Part shown: piece by piece, positions 53,392-62,810 of the stretch | Position numbering within the stretch: position 1 is the first letter of the stretch | Layout: each line of letters opens with the position of its first letter | DNA from: Paraburkholderia sp. SOS3 | GTDB taxonomy: Bacteria > Pseudomonadota > Gammaproteobacteria > Burkholderiales > Burkholderiaceae | Length of the DNA: 64,000 nt | Reading direction: 5' to 3' | Assembly: GCF_001922345.1 (NCBI RefSeq) | Contig: NZ_CP018812.1 | Location: forward strand, 2,046,001-2,110,000 | The notes under the pieces: model-generated | Seen by the model: the letters and a program-made list of their open reading frames with translations, nothing else | Databases searched by the model: none | Told to the model about the DNA's origin: nothing | Position numbers and translations under genes: made by a program

Positions 53392-54570
53392 ATGAAAAAG
53401 TCCTTCATCTTTGCTGCGCTGTCGGGCGCTCTGGCTACGGCCGCACATGCACAAAGCAGCGTTTCATTGTATGGCCTCGTCGATGCCGGCATCACCTATA
53501 CGAACAACGTAAAGGGACACGCGAACTGGCAGGAAACAAGTGGTTCAGTCAACTCGAGCCGGTGGGGCCTGCGCGGCAACGAGGATCTCGGCGACGGCTT
53601 GAGGGCCATCTTCACATTGGAGGGCGGCTTCAGTACGAACAACGGCACGCTAGGCCAGGGTGGACGCGAATTCGGCCGACAGGCGTTTGTCGGCCTCGCG
53701 AGTAAAGACTATGGCACCGTAACCTTCGGCCGCCAATACGACATCATGGTCGACTACGTCGAACCACTTGGGCTCGCAGGCCAGCAATACGGCGGTACGT
53801 TTAGCGCTCATCCGTTCGACAACGACAACCTGGACAACACGTTCCGCTTGAATAACGCGGTCAAGTATGAAAGTCCGAACTTCGGCGGCTTGAAGTTCGG
53901 AGCGGTCTACGCCTTCTCGAATACCGCGGGCCAGTTCTCGAACAATCGTGCCTACAGCGCCGGCGCGTCGTACAAATACAAGGGGCTTACGCTTGCGGCC
54001 GCGTACCTGCAACTGAATAAAGACCTGTCGGGTGCGACTCCCGCCGCAGCGCTTGCGAGCGTCAACAGTGCCGGTGCGGTGGCCGGCGACAACACGCTGC
54101 TGGCGGGCCGCCAGCAAACCTGGGGCGCCGGCGTGAACTACGCGATCGGCCCTGCCGTGGCGGGCTTCGTGTACTCCCAGACCAACCTCACGCAAGGCTT
54201 TGGCGTCAATCCGGCCACGGCCGGTCAGACCATCTCGTTCGGCGGCAATAGCGCTCATTTCCAGAACTTCGAATTGAACGGCCATTATTCAGTGACGCGC
54301 GCGTTGAGCATCGCAAGCGGTTACACGTACACGCAGGCGAATTTCGGCTCGGGATCCGAACCGAAGTGGGGGCAATTGAACATGCAGATCGCCTATTACC
54401 TGTCGAAGCTCACCACGGTTTACCTCGAAGGCGAGTACCAGCATGTAATGAACCGAGAAGGCCTCAATGGCCAGATCATTGGAGCGATGATCAACAACAC
54501 CTCCAGTGGCGGTGCGTCGTCGACGAGCAACCAGGTGGTCGTGACGGCAGGCATGCGTCTTCGCTTTTAA
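53392..54570 (+). CDS. Gram-negative porin (OpcP/Omp32 type), 392 aa
   Basis: Signal peptide MKKSFIFAALSGALATAAHA followed by the family start QSSVSLYGLVDAGITYTNN. Internal landmarks are SSRWGLRGNEDLGDGLRAIF, REFGRQAFVGLASKDYGTV and HPFDNDNLDNTFRLNNAVKY. The C-terminus ends VVVTAGMRLRF with the outer-membrane assembly Phe. It is similar in plan to the porin at 24617. Upstream is an unusually long AT-rich leader, and the NtrC-type two-component system is adjacent. Confidence 0.95.
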   Translation: MKKSFIFAALSGALATAAHAQSSVSLYGLVDAGITYTNNVKGHANWQETSGSVNSSRWGLRGNEDLGDGLRAIFTLEGGFSTNNGTLGQGGREFGRQAFVGLASKDYGTVTFGRQYDIMVDYVEPLGLAGQQYGGTFSAHPFDNDNLDNTFRLNNAVKYESPNFGGLKFGAVYAFSNTAGQFSNNRAYSAGASYKYKGLTLAAAYLQLNKDLSGATPAAALASVNSAGAVAGDNTLLAGRQQTWGAGVNYAIGPAVAGFVYSQTNLTQGFGVNPATAGQTISFGGNSAHFQNFELNGHYSVTRALSIASGYTYTQANFGSGSEPKWGQLNMQIAYYLSKLTTVYLEGEYQHVMNREGLNGQIIGAMINNTSSGGASSTSNQVVVTAGMRLRF

Positions 54571-54726
54571 CCGGCTTAGCCGCGCCGCGGTAGCGAGACG
54601 TCGCTGCAGCGGCGCGATTCAGATCATGTGACGGCCGCATACCCGCAAATCGGCGTCGACCGATCGGGCCACACGTCTGCGCTTCGCGCCGAGCGCTGCC
54701 ACGCGCATGTGCCGGCCGTCATCGCT

Positions 54727-57129
54727 TCACGCGTCTCTTTCGGGGTCCGTCCTGCCATGCATTGCTGCTATCAGGCTATGTAGATGTTCAGCACTGAACG
54801 GCTTGCGCAGCGATGCGCATTCGAACCCCGTCTCGCGAGCATCGGGAGCATCGCCACCGGAGGCGAACACTATTCTGATATCCGGATGGCGTGCGAGCGC
54901 CTCTCTCGCGAAATCGACGCCCGACTGGCCGGGCAGCACGATATCCGTCAAAAGCACGTCCGGCCTGTTCATTGCGAGCATCGGCATCGCCTCTTCAGCG
55001 CTGCCCGCCTGTTGCACGTCATAGCCGAAGCTCATCAGCAATTCGCTGACCGCCTCGCGCGCCGTAGCGTCGTCGTCCACGATCAGAATCGATAACCCCG
55101 CCGGCGCATGAGCCGCGCCCGACTGCGCCGGCCCGGCCGACGATCCGGCCAGCGCGGGATTCGCGTCTTTCGCGCGAGCGGGACCCAGCAACCGGCGGAT
55201 CTTCGACGCCAGTTGCTCGCGGCTATACGGCTTGCTCAACAGGTGTACGCCCGGGTCCAGACGGCCGCCGTGGACAATCGCGTTCTGCGTATAGCCCGAG
55301 GTGAAAAGAACCTTGAGGTGCGGCAACATGCGCGTCGCAAGTTTCGCGAGCTCGGTGCTGCGCATCGTGCCGGGCATCACGACATCGGTGAACAACAGGT
55401 CGATTTGCGCGCCGCTTTGCACGATCGCAAGCGCGCTTTGCGCGTCGTTTGCCTTCAGCACCGCATAGCCCAGTTGCTTGAGCGTTTCGACCACGGTCGC
55501 CTGCACGCGCCGGTCGTCCTCGACCACCAGTATGGTTTCGGACCCGCCCGTGAGCACAGCCGGCGGCAACGGCTCCAGTTCGGTCACACGCTCCATCGAG
55601 CGAGGCAGATAGATCTTCACGATCGTTCCATGCCCGGGCTCGCTGTAGATCCTGATATGGCCGCCGCTCTGCTTGATAAAGCCGTACGCCATGCTCAGGC
55701 CCAGTCCCGTGCCTTGCCCTTCCGGCTTGGTCGTAAAGAACGGCTCGAAAGCGCGCTCGAGCACGTCGGCAGGCATGCCGGTCCCGGTGTCGGCGATCGC
55801 GAGCAGCACGTATTGGCCCTCGCGGACGTCCGCGTCGAGCGCCTTGTAATGATCGTCGAGCATGGCGTTCGACAGCTCGAGCGTCAGCTTGCCGCCTTCC
55901 GGCATGGCGTCGCGCGCGTTGATCGCCAGATTCAGCACGACATTCTCAAGGTGATTCGGGTCGACCAGCGTGTTCCACAGACCGCCCGCGACGACCGTTT
56001 CGACGTGAATGATCTCGCCCAGCGCGCGCCTGAGCAGATCGTCCATGCCGCGCAGCATGACGGCCAGGTTCACGACGATCGGCTGCAACGCCTGGCGCCG
56101 CCCGAACGCGAGCAGTTGCGACGCAAGGTTTGCCCCATGCTCGACCGCTTCGATCGCCTTGCCGAGACGCTCTTTCGTCCAGACGTCGCGGCCGTGCCGC
56201 CCTTCGAGCAGTTCGAGGTTGCCGCGCAACACCTGCAGCACATTGTTGAAATCGTGCGCGACGCCGCCCGTCAGTTTGCCGAGCGCCTCCATCTTCTGCG
56301 ACTGAAGCAGCGCGGCACGCGCCTTTTCGAGTTCTTCGTGGGCCGTCTTGCGCTCCGTGACATCGCGCGTGATCTTGGCGAAACCGATCAGTTGCCCCTC
56401 GTCGTCGCGGATCGCATCGATGACGACGTTGGCCCAGAACCGGCTGCCGTCTTTCCTGACGCGCCAGCCCTCGGTTTCGAAACGCCCTTCGGCCGCGGCC
56501 GTCGCGAGGCTGCGCGCGGGCAGACCTTCGGCCGCATCTTCGGCCGTATAGAACCGGCTGAAATGTGCTCCGATAATTTCGCCCGCTTCATATCCTTTGA
56601 TGCGCGCGGCGCCAAGATTCCAGTTGGTCACGTGCCCTTCGGGCGACAGCATGAAGATCGAGTAATCGGTGACTCCCTGGACCAGCAGCCTGAAGCGGCG
56701 TTCGCTGTCGACGACGGCTTCATAGGCGAGGCGCTTGTCCGTCGTGTCGCGTACGATCTTGCCGAAGCCGTTGAAGGTGCCGTCCGGCGCATAAAGCGCC
56801 GTGATGAGCACGCTCGCCCAGAACCGGCTGCCGTCTTTTCTCACACGCCAGCCTTCCGTGTCGTATTGCCCGTGCTTGCGCGCGGTGTCCAGCACCATCT
56901 CAGGAACGCCGTCGCAGCGATCCTCCGGCGTGTAGAACACGGAAAAATGCCGGCCGATGATTTCGTCAGCCTCATAACCCTTGATGCGCATGGCGCCCGG
57001 GTTCCAGCTAGCCACTTCCCCTGCTTCGGTGAGCCTGAAAATCGCGTATTCGGATACGCGTGTGACCAGCGACCGTAGCCATAAAAAATCGACTTCTTCG
57101 TGCTGCTCGCCGTCCATCAGATCTCTCAT
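54727..57129 (-). CDS. Hybrid histidine kinase: PAS-PAS-HisKA-HATPase-REC-REC, 800 aa
   Basis: Two closely similar PAS/PAC units (about residues 17-130 and 145-260) share NPGAMRIKGYEADEIIGRHF / NLGAARIKGYEAGEIIGAHF and YDTEGWRVRKDGSRFWA-type text, so they arose by duplication. HisKA has H292 (GGVAHDFNNVLQVLRGNLEL). HATPase follows with NVVLNLAINARDAMPEGG and GTGLGLSMAYGF. Two receivers end the protein (LLFTDVVMPG and VLLTDIVLPG). No membrane segment is seen, so it is a soluble sensor. No partner phosphotransfer or output gene is adjacent. Confidence 0.93.
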   Translation of the reverse strand: MRDLMDGEQHEEVDFLWLRSLVTRVSEYAIFRLTEAGEVASWNPGAMRIKGYEADEIIGRHFSVFYTPEDRCDGVPEMVLDTARKHGQYDTEGWRVRKDGSRFWASVLITALYAPDGTFNGFGKIVRDTTDKRLAYEAVVDSERRFRLLVQGVTDYSIFMLSPEGHVTNWNLGAARIKGYEAGEIIGAHFSRFYTAEDAAEGLPARSLATAAAEGRFETEGWRVRKDGSRFWANVVIDAIRDDEGQLIGFAKITRDVTERKTAHEELEKARAALLQSQKMEALGKLTGGVAHDFNNVLQVLRGNLELLEGRHGRDVWTKERLGKAIEAVEHGANLASQLLAFGRRQALQPIVVNLAVMLRGMDDLLRRALGEIIHVETVVAGGLWNTLVDPNHLENVVLNLAINARDAMPEGGKLTLELSNAMLDDHYKALDADVREGQYVLLAIADTGTGMPADVLERAFEPFFTTKPEGQGTGLGLSMAYGFIKQSGGHIRIYSEPGHGTIVKIYLPRSMERVTELEPLPPAVLTGGSETILVVEDDRRVQATVVETLKQLGYAVLKANDAQSALAIVQSGAQIDLLFTDVVMPGTMRSTELAKLATRMLPHLKVLFTSGYTQNAIVHGGRLDPGVHLLSKPYSREQLASKIRRLLGPARAKDANPALAGSSAGPAQSGAAHAPAGLSILIVDDDATAREAVSELLMSFGYDVQQAGSAEEAMPMLAMNRPDVLLTDIVLPGQSGVDFAREALARHPDIRIVFASGGDAPDARETGFECASLRKPFSAEHLHSLIAAMHGRTDPERDA

Positions 57130-57430
57130 TCAGATTTGCGCGAATACATTGCGTGCTGTTTCGTTCGCGCGATTGTCTTCCAATGCGCTGAGCGTGCCCG
57201 CGTGCACGCGATCTGCCGGCCGACAGACCGCGGCTTACGTCGGGACGCCGGTTCGTGGCATCGACGGTACCACAATCAGACACGGGCGCAAGTTCTCAGG
57301 TCCCCGCTTAAAAGACGGATATACGCCTTTCCGAGGCGGCGGCAAGCCATGTGGAATGCGGATTGCGGTTCGATAACGGCGGGCAAAGCCTGCGCAATTG
57401 TTAGTCATGCCATTCGATTGGAGGCTTCTC
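57130..57430. other. Divergent intergenic region
   Basis: About 300 bp between the hybrid kinase (minus) and the next membrane protein (plus), carrying both promoters. No gene, tandem repeat or clear palindromic operator was seen. Confidence 0.5.
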
Positions 57431-58153
57431 ATGCGACTTCTAGTAACCCAGGACGGACTGCCGCGCGTTTCATGGGGTGCGGTATTCACAGGCGTTGTCA
57501 TCTCGCTCGTTGTTTATCTCGTCATGAGCGTGCTCGGCACGGCAATCGGTGCTTCGCTTCTCAATCCTCTGTCTCGCCCCGATCCGGCGCGTGCTTTCGG
57601 TTTCGGCTCGGGCGTCTGGCTGATCGTCACGACCGTGGTTTCGGTCTTCGCCGGCGCCTATTTCGCCGGCCGCTGCGCGCCAGTGCTGGGATGGATGCAT
57701 GGGCTGCTGGCATGGGCCGTCATGATCCTCTTCGTTGTCTTTGGCATGGCGTCGGTAATCGGCGGCGCGATTGGCGTGGCCGGCAACGTCGCGTCGGCCG
57801 GGGCGACGGCCGGCGCGGCGGCGGGTCAGTCGAAGGCGGGCAATGAGGCCATCGACAACCTCACGCAGCAGGCGCGCAGCGCCATCGCGTCGGTCACTGA
57901 AGCGGCCTCCAGTCCGCAGGCGCAAGCCGATGCGCGACAGGTCGCCGATTCCGCGGCGCGCACCGTTGCGCGTGCCAGTTGGTTCTCGGTGGCCGGGCTG
58001 TTCGTGGGCGCGGTCATCGCGCTCGGCGCGGGCGCGCTCGGGTTCAGGCACCAGCCGACGGTCGAACGGGGCACCAAGACCGGGCCGGCATATGCCGGAG
58101 GCGTGCCGCTCGCCGACGGTCCCGCCGGCGACATGGGACGGCGCGTGCGCTAG
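57431..58153 (+). CDS. Hypothetical multi-spanning membrane protein, 240 aa
   Basis: ATG 57431 (MRLLVTQDGLPRVSWGAVFT) has TTGGAGGC upstream; an in-frame ATG at 57398 lacks a good site. Four hydrophobic segments are visible (AVFTGVVISLVVYLVMSVLG, WLIVTTVVSVFAGAYFAG, LLAWAVMILFVVFGMASVIG, SWFSVAGLFVGAVIALGAG). An Ala/Ser/Gln-rich soluble stretch lies between the third and fourth. It resembles conserved hypothetical membrane proteins of Burkholderiaceae stress clusters; the function is unknown. Confidence 0.8.
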   Translation: MRLLVTQDGLPRVSWGAVFTGVVISLVVYLVMSVLGTAIGASLLNPLSRPDPARAFGFGSGVWLIVTTVVSVFAGAYFAGRCAPVLGWMHGLLAWAVMILFVVFGMASVIGGAIGVAGNVASAGATAGAAAGQSKAGNEAIDNLTQQARSAIASVTEAASSPQAQADARQVADSAARTVARASWFSVAGLFVGAVIALGAGALGFRHQPTVERGTKTGPAYAGGVPLADGPAGDMGRRVR

Positions 58154-58369
58154 CCGCGAGGCGTGATCCGCGACTTCAGCAACGCGGAGGACGTTCGTCA
58201 CGCGGCCTCCGCGCCCCGCTTGCGAATCGCCGGCCACCAGCGCGCCCGCGGTGCCTGCCGGGGGCAAGGGAAAGATGCCATCTGACGTGGGAACGTCGGA
58301 TGCTCGGTCGTTAGCGCCCGCTGCACATAATCCTGAAGCGGGCCTCCCACAAGACCGCAAGAGAAAGCC

Positions 58370-58969
58370 ATGACCGACTTCAGTTCAGCCTCGCCGACGA
58401 TCACATCGATGATCCGGATGGATCATACGCACGTGCTATGCGCGTTTCACCGCTATCGCCTGTCGAGCCCGTGGTGGCGCAAACGCGCCATCGTGGGCGC
58501 GGTCTGCACGGCACTCGAGATTCACGCACAACTGGAAGAAGAAATCTTCTATCCCGCAGTCGCGCGGATCGCTCCGGACAACGATGCCGTTAAAAAAAGC
58601 CAACCCGAACATGACGAAATGCGCGAGATTATTGCGCAGCTACGCGCGATGGGCCCGGAAAACGCGGCCTACGACGGGCTCTTCATGCAGCTGATGCGCG
58701 TCACGATTCATCATGTCGCCGACGAAGAAACCGTGCTGATTCCGATGGCCGAACGGTCGCTGAAGAACGAACTGTCGTCGCTGGGCGCCGCGATGACGCG
58801 ACGGCGCATGCAACTGCTCGGCGAGCGTCCGGTCGACGTGGCCGTTCATACGGCAGGCACGTTTCCGATTGCAACAGCGGTGCTGGCAGGCCTTGCCATC
58901 TTCAGTGTGAGCGGCCTGTTCGGCGGACCGTCTGCACGGCGGCGCGCGCGAAGCCGCAACTATGCATAG
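58370..58969 (+). CDS. Hemerythrin HHE domain protein with C-terminal membrane segment, 199 aa
   Basis: HHE-type metal ligands can be read in order: MDHTHVLCAFHRY, EIHAQLEEEIFYPAV, EHDEMREII and IHHVADEETVLIPMAE, forming a di-iron four-helix bundle over residues 15-130. A hydrophobic segment near the end (ATAVLAGLAIFSVSGLFGG) and a basic tail suggest membrane attachment, which is less common. Likely roles are oxygen, NO or peroxide handling. It belongs to the stress cluster with the DUF892 and CinA genes. Confidence 0.9.
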   Translation: MTDFSSASPTITSMIRMDHTHVLCAFHRYRLSSPWWRKRAIVGAVCTALEIHAQLEEEIFYPAVARIAPDNDAVKKSQPEHDEMREIIAQLRAMGPENAAYDGLFMQLMRVTIHHVADEETVLIPMAERSLKNELSSLGAAMTRRRMQLLGERPVDVAVHTAGTFPIATAVLAGLAIFSVSGLFGGPSARRRARSRNYA

Positions 58970-59124
58970 CGTCTCGCCGTAACACGCAAATCCATCGTCG
59001 ATTCAAAAGCGCGCAAGAAAACCGACGCGAAGCCGACCGGCCGCCGTGCAAATCGCAGGCGTTGCGCCTGACACGACGCAGCACGGAGAAAGCGCGGCGG
59101 CGGAGCTATCGCCGCCGCATACCG

Positions 59125-59619
59125 CTACTTGCCCAACGCTTGCGCAGCAACCTCTTCTTCCGCAAGCAGGGAAAGCTTTTCGTCCGTGGCCTTTTCTTCC
59201 TTGAGCGTCTGAAGCAGCAGCGTCACCGCGTGCGTTTCGCCGAGTTGCTTCGCAAGCGCAATGGCCGATCCGTAGGCCGCGATTTCATAATGCTCGACCT
59301 TCTGTGCCGCGGCGATCAGCGCGGCATCGAGGACCGGTCCGCTTTCGATCTCGTCGATCTGCTCCTGACCTTCCTCGATGAGCCCCTCCATCGCAACGCA
59401 TTTGATGCGTTTGAGACGAATGCCACATGCTTCGACAACCTGATCGATGCGCTCGATCTGCCCTCGCGTCTCTTCGAGGTGCGTGGTGAATGCGCTGCTC
59501 AATTCAGGACTCGTCGCGGCGCGCGCAAGCTTCGGCAAAGACTTTGTCATCTGCTTTTCCGCACTGTAAATATCGGAAAGCGAATGTACGAAAAGATCGT
59601 GAACGGTTTTGACGGTCAT
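59125..59619 (-). CDS. DUF892/YciE-like ferritin-like protein, 164 aa
   Basis: ATG 59619 gives the usual start MTVKTVHDLFVHSLSDIYSA with EKQMTKSLPKLARAA. The ferritin-like helical bundle keeps Glu/His ligands (HLEETRGQIERID, QKVEHYEIAAYG, LKEEKATDEKLS). Members are stress-induced, possibly iron-binding, and common beside CinA and hemerythrin genes in soil proteobacteria. Activity is not established. The 297-bp gap to the next gene carries divergent promoters. Confidence 0.9.
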   Translation of the reverse strand: MTVKTVHDLFVHSLSDIYSAEKQMTKSLPKLARAATSPELSSAFTTHLEETRGQIERIDQVVEACGIRLKRIKCVAMEGLIEEGQEQIDEIESGPVLDAALIAAAQKVEHYEIAAYGSAIALAKQLGETHAVTLLLQTLKEEKATDEKLSLLAEEEVAAQALGK

Positions 59620-59916
59620 GGTCTGCTCCCTGAAGACGTGACGCCGTGTATGTCGGCAAGTGTCGTTGACGTGTCGCGTGAACTCGCGCCGCGAGACGAC
59701 GCGTAGCTCATCGCCGCTTCCCGCTCGCCCGGCGCTTTGCGCCGGTGGCACCGCAATTGCCTGAGGCTTACCGGCAAGCGTCTGTCGGCGGGCGGGTCGC
59801 GCGCAAACCTCCGCATGGCGTATGCCTGCCTGTATCGCGCCGCACGCTCATAAAGGTGTGATGGTTAAAAGGTTGGCGATACGCGCCCGCACCATCCGGT
59901 CACGACCAAGGAGGAA

Positions 59917-60423
59917 ATGATGAACGTCCCACGGCAGGTGGTCTCTTTTCTCGGTTCGCGCGGCAAGAAGCTCGCGACGGCGGAATCATGCACGGCGGGC
60001 GAGATCGCCTCGCTGCTTGCGTCCGTGCCCGGCAGCGGGAGTTGTCTGGACGTCGGCTTCATTACTTATTCGCCGTCCGGCAAGGCGGGTTTCCTTGACG
60101 TGCGCCAGCAAACGATGGATGAACACGGCCTGACGAGCGAGGCAGTCGCGCGCGAAATGGCCGAAGGCGCGCTGCATCAGGAAGGGTGCTGCGCCGACAT
60201 CGCGGTCTCGAACACAGGCGTTGCGGACGGTGCGGCGGGCGGAAGTCCGCCGCCGGGCACCCAGTGCTTCGCATGGTCCTTCCGGACCGCGGACGGCGCA
60301 CTCACGACCTTCTGTGAAACACGGCAGTTTGCGGGCGACCGGAACGAAGTGCGCCACGCCGCCGCGATTTACGCACTGTCGCGCATCGAGCATTATTTCA
60401 GTCGCCTGCCTGGCCGGATCTGA
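59917..60423 (+). CDS. CinA C-terminal family (nicotinamide-nucleotide amidohydrolase-like), 168 aa
   Basis: ATG 59917 directly follows GGAGGAA; a second ATG at 59920 is equally possible. Family landmarks are KKLATAESCTAGEIASLLAS, DVGFITYSPSGKAGFLDV and IAVSNTGVADGAAGG. PncC-type enzymes deamidate NMN to NaMN, salvaging pyridine nucleotide. Paralogues of this short form in stress clusters often show altered residues, so activity is not certain. Confidence 0.87.
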   Translation: MMNVPRQVVSFLGSRGKKLATAESCTAGEIASLLASVPGSGSCLDVGFITYSPSGKAGFLDVRQQTMDEHGLTSEAVAREMAEGALHQEGCCADIAVSNTGVADGAAGGSPPPGTQCFAWSFRTADGALTTFCETRQFAGDRNEVRHAAAIYALSRIEHYFSRLPGRI

Positions 60424-60471
60424 CCATGCAATCCGCCAAGCCGCGCGGACGATGCGCCCGCGGTGCGCTGC

Positions 60472-61680
60472 TCACGGCTCGAGCTTGACCTTGATCCATC
60501 CCGGCTCGCGCGCGTCGAACGCCTGATACGCGTCGATCGCATTCATGATCGGCTCGCGCTGCGTCAGTATGCTGACCGGATCGAACGAATCGTTTCGTAC
60601 GAGTTCGAGAAGCTTCGGCGTAATCGACCGGTGATTGCAATTGCCCATTTTGACCGACAGGTTCCGGTTCATCGCTTCGCCGATCGGAAAGAAGCGATCG
60701 CCTTCCGGATAGACGCCGATGATCGACACGGTGCCGGCCTTTGCAACGGCCTTGACGGCCCAGCGCAACACCTGGGACGGACCGCTGCCCGGTTGCCAGT
60801 GGCCATCGCGCGGATTCTGCTCGGGCGCGATCTCCTTGCGTTCGGCCTCGAACTGCCCCTGCGCGCCCTTTTGGCTTTGCGCGGCCGCGCCCTTTTCGGC
60901 GCGCACCGCATCGACGCCGACCGCATCGATCACGCGATCCACGCCGATGCCGCCCGTCAATTCGAGGATCGCCTGCACGGGATCGTCTTCGTCGAAGTTG
61001 ACGACTTCCGCCCCCTGCTGGCGCGCCATCTCGAGACGCGACGCGATGCGGTCGACGGCAATCACGCGGCCTGCGCCCATCAGCTTCGCACTCGCGATCG
61101 CAAACTGTCCGACCGGGCCGGCGCCAAACACGGCAACCGTATCGCCAAGTTGGACTTCCGCAAGTTGCGCGCCGAAATAGCCGGTCGGGAAAATATCGGA
61201 GAGCAGGATCGCGCGGTCGTCATCGACGTTGTCGGGCAGGCGGATCAGACTCGCATGGGCGAGCGGCGTGCGCGCGTATTGCGCCTGCAGGCCGTTGAAC
61301 GGGCCCGTCGTTTTCGGACCGCCGTAGAACGCGGTGCCGGCTAGCGGCCCGTTCGGGTTGGCCGTGTCGCATTGCGCCGTGTAACCCGCGCGGCAATACG
61401 AACAGAAACCGCATGAAATCGTCGACGGCACGAGCACGCGGTCGCCACGCGCCAGATTGCGCACGTTGCGGCCGACCTCCTCGACGATACCGACCGCCTC
61501 GTGACCCAATATCGTGCCCGGCGCCATGCCCGGCATCGTGCCGCGAATCATATGCAGATCGGTGCCGCAGATCGCGCTCGACGTAATGCGCACGATCGCG
61601 TCGGTCGGTTGTTCGATCGTTGGGTCGGCAACCGTATCGAGGCGAATATCGCCGACTCCGTGGAATACAACAGCTTTCAT
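60472..61680 (-). CDS. Zinc-dependent alcohol dehydrogenase (formaldehyde dehydrogenase-like MDR), 402 aa
   Basis: Starts MKAVVFHGVGDIRLDTVADP. The catalytic zinc site has C38 (SSAICGTDLHMIRG) and the GHEAVGIVEEVG His-Glu motif. The structural zinc loop keeps a Cys set (STISCGFCSYCRAGYTAQC). The NAD-binding motif is GAGPVGQFAIASAKLMGAGR. The insertion around residues 255-300 with GVDAVRAEKG is typical of the glutathione-independent formaldehyde dehydrogenase-like branch. The substrate is probably an alcohol or aldehyde arising in stress. Confidence 0.92.
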   Translation of the reverse strand: MKAVVFHGVGDIRLDTVADPTIEQPTDAIVRITSSAICGTDLHMIRGTMPGMAPGTILGHEAVGIVEEVGRNVRNLARGDRVLVPSTISCGFCSYCRAGYTAQCDTANPNGPLAGTAFYGGPKTTGPFNGLQAQYARTPLAHASLIRLPDNVDDDRAILLSDIFPTGYFGAQLAEVQLGDTVAVFGAGPVGQFAIASAKLMGAGRVIAVDRIASRLEMARQQGAEVVNFDEDDPVQAILELTGGIGVDRVIDAVGVDAVRAEKGAAAQSQKGAQGQFEAERKEIAPEQNPRDGHWQPGSGPSQVLRWAVKAVAKAGTVSIIGVYPEGDRFFPIGEAMNRNLSVKMGNCNHRSITPKLLELVRNDSFDPVSILTQREPIMNAIDAYQAFDAREPGWIKVKLEP

Positions 61681-61777
61681 CGATGCTCTCCAGATGACAG
61701 GTTCAAGGCGGCGCGAGGGCCGGCTACTGTCGGTCGAGCAAGCGCAAGTCCCGACGAAGCCGCACGATGTGCCGCTG

Positions 61778-61825
61778 CATCAGGCACCCAATCAGGCAGC
61801 CCATCAGGCAGCCCATCAGGCACCC
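61778..61825. repeat. Four tandem 12-bp repeats
   Basis: CATCAGGCACCC, AATCAGGCAGCC, CATCAGGCAGCC and CATCAGGCACCC follow each other without gaps, with the outer two copies identical. They lie in the 215-bp divergent region between the alcohol dehydrogenase and the glycosyltransferase, about 70 bp before the latter's start. The 12-bp period keeps any reading frame open, giving GCLM- or HQAP-type repeats, but no start signal supports translation. Confidence 0.85.
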
Positions 61826-61895
61826 CGTTTGCGAAAGCCGTGGCATCGTGCAGCCGCATCGACGAGGATGTGCACTCCCGACCCCTTGAAAACAG

Positions 61896-62810
61896 ATGTC
61901 CGAACCGAGCATTTCCGTGGTCGTTCTGACCTATAACCGCATGGCGCAACTCATCGACACGTTGATGCGGCTGCGCGCCCTGCCCGAACGGCCACCGATC
62001 GTCGTTGCCGACAACGGCTCCACGGACGACACCGTGCATAGGGTCGCCATGCTGTTCCCCGACGTCACGATCGTGCAATGCGGCGCCAATCTCGGCGCGG
62101 GCGGACGCAACCTCGCGGTCGATTGCGTGCGCACCGATTACGTCGCGTTCTGCGACGACGACACGTGGTGGAAGCCCGGTTCGCTTGCGCACGCCGTACG
62201 GTTGCTCGACGCGTATCCGCAGGTCGGCATACTGAACGCGCGTATCGAAGTCGGCGAAGCGCGCGAAACGGATCCGATCTCGACCCTGATGCAGCACAGT
62301 CCCCTCGATGCGACAGGCCTGCCGGGCCCATCGCTGGTCGGCTACATGGCGGGTGCGTCGGTCATGCGCACAGCGATGTTCCTCCAGATCGGCGGCTACG
62401 ACGCGCGCTACTTTATCGGCGGCGAAGAGGAGCGCGTGGCGCTCGACGTGCTCGCCGCGGGGCACGCCATCGTGTACTGCGCGGCATGCGCGATCGCGCA
62501 TCATCCTTCGCCGTTGCGCGATAGCGCGCTACGTCGGCGGATGCTCGCGCGTAACGCCGCATGGACTGCATGGCAAAGGCTGGCCGTGAGCGACGCATGC
62601 CGTGCCACGGCCCGCGCAATCGAATGCTTCCGCAAGGAAGGAACCCTGTGGCAGGACGGTTTCGCCCTGTTGCGCGGTCTGCGTTGGGCGCTGCGCGAAC
62701 GCCGCCGCGTACCCGAACGCGTCGCGGCAATGCTCGCGGAAGTCAGGCTCGATGCGCGCGCGCCACATCGCGAATCGTTGCGATCAGAACTGCCGCAGCG
62801 ACAGGTTTAG
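61896..62810 (+). CDS. Family 2 glycosyltransferase, 304 aa
   Basis: GT-A fold: [20 protein letters not shown] at the start, the nucleotide-sugar loop [15 protein letters not shown], a metal-binding DDD motif in [16 protein letters not shown], and an acceptor-side acidic motif in [20 protein letters not shown]. No membrane anchor is seen, so it is soluble or peripheral. Its 3' end overlaps the convergent ABC-exporter gene by 68 bp. The acceptor is unknown. Confidence 0.9.
   Translation: MSEPSISVVVLTYNRMAQLIDTLMRLRALPERPPIVVADNGSTDDTVHRVAMLFPDVTIVQCGANLGAGGRNLAVDCVRTDYVAFCDDDTWWKPGSLAHAVRLLDAYPQVGILNARIEVGEARETDPISTLMQHSPLDATGLPGPSLVGYMAGASVMRTAMFLQIGGYDARYFIGGEEERVALDVLAAGHAIVYCAACAIAHHPSPLRDSALRRRMLARNAAWTAWQRLAVSDACRATARAIECFRKEGTLWQDGFALLRGLRWALRERRRVPERVAAMLAEVRLDARAPHRESLRSELPQRQV

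Noticed and set aside
55108..57078. Plus-strand frame of about 656 codons opposite the hybrid kinase
   Set aside because: Antisense of a confidently identified kinase, with no start signal and unnatural composition.
61724..61912. Minus-strand frame with GCLM repeats
   Set aside because: The repeat is a by-product of the 12-bp tandem DNA repeat, whose period keeps all frames open; no start signal.
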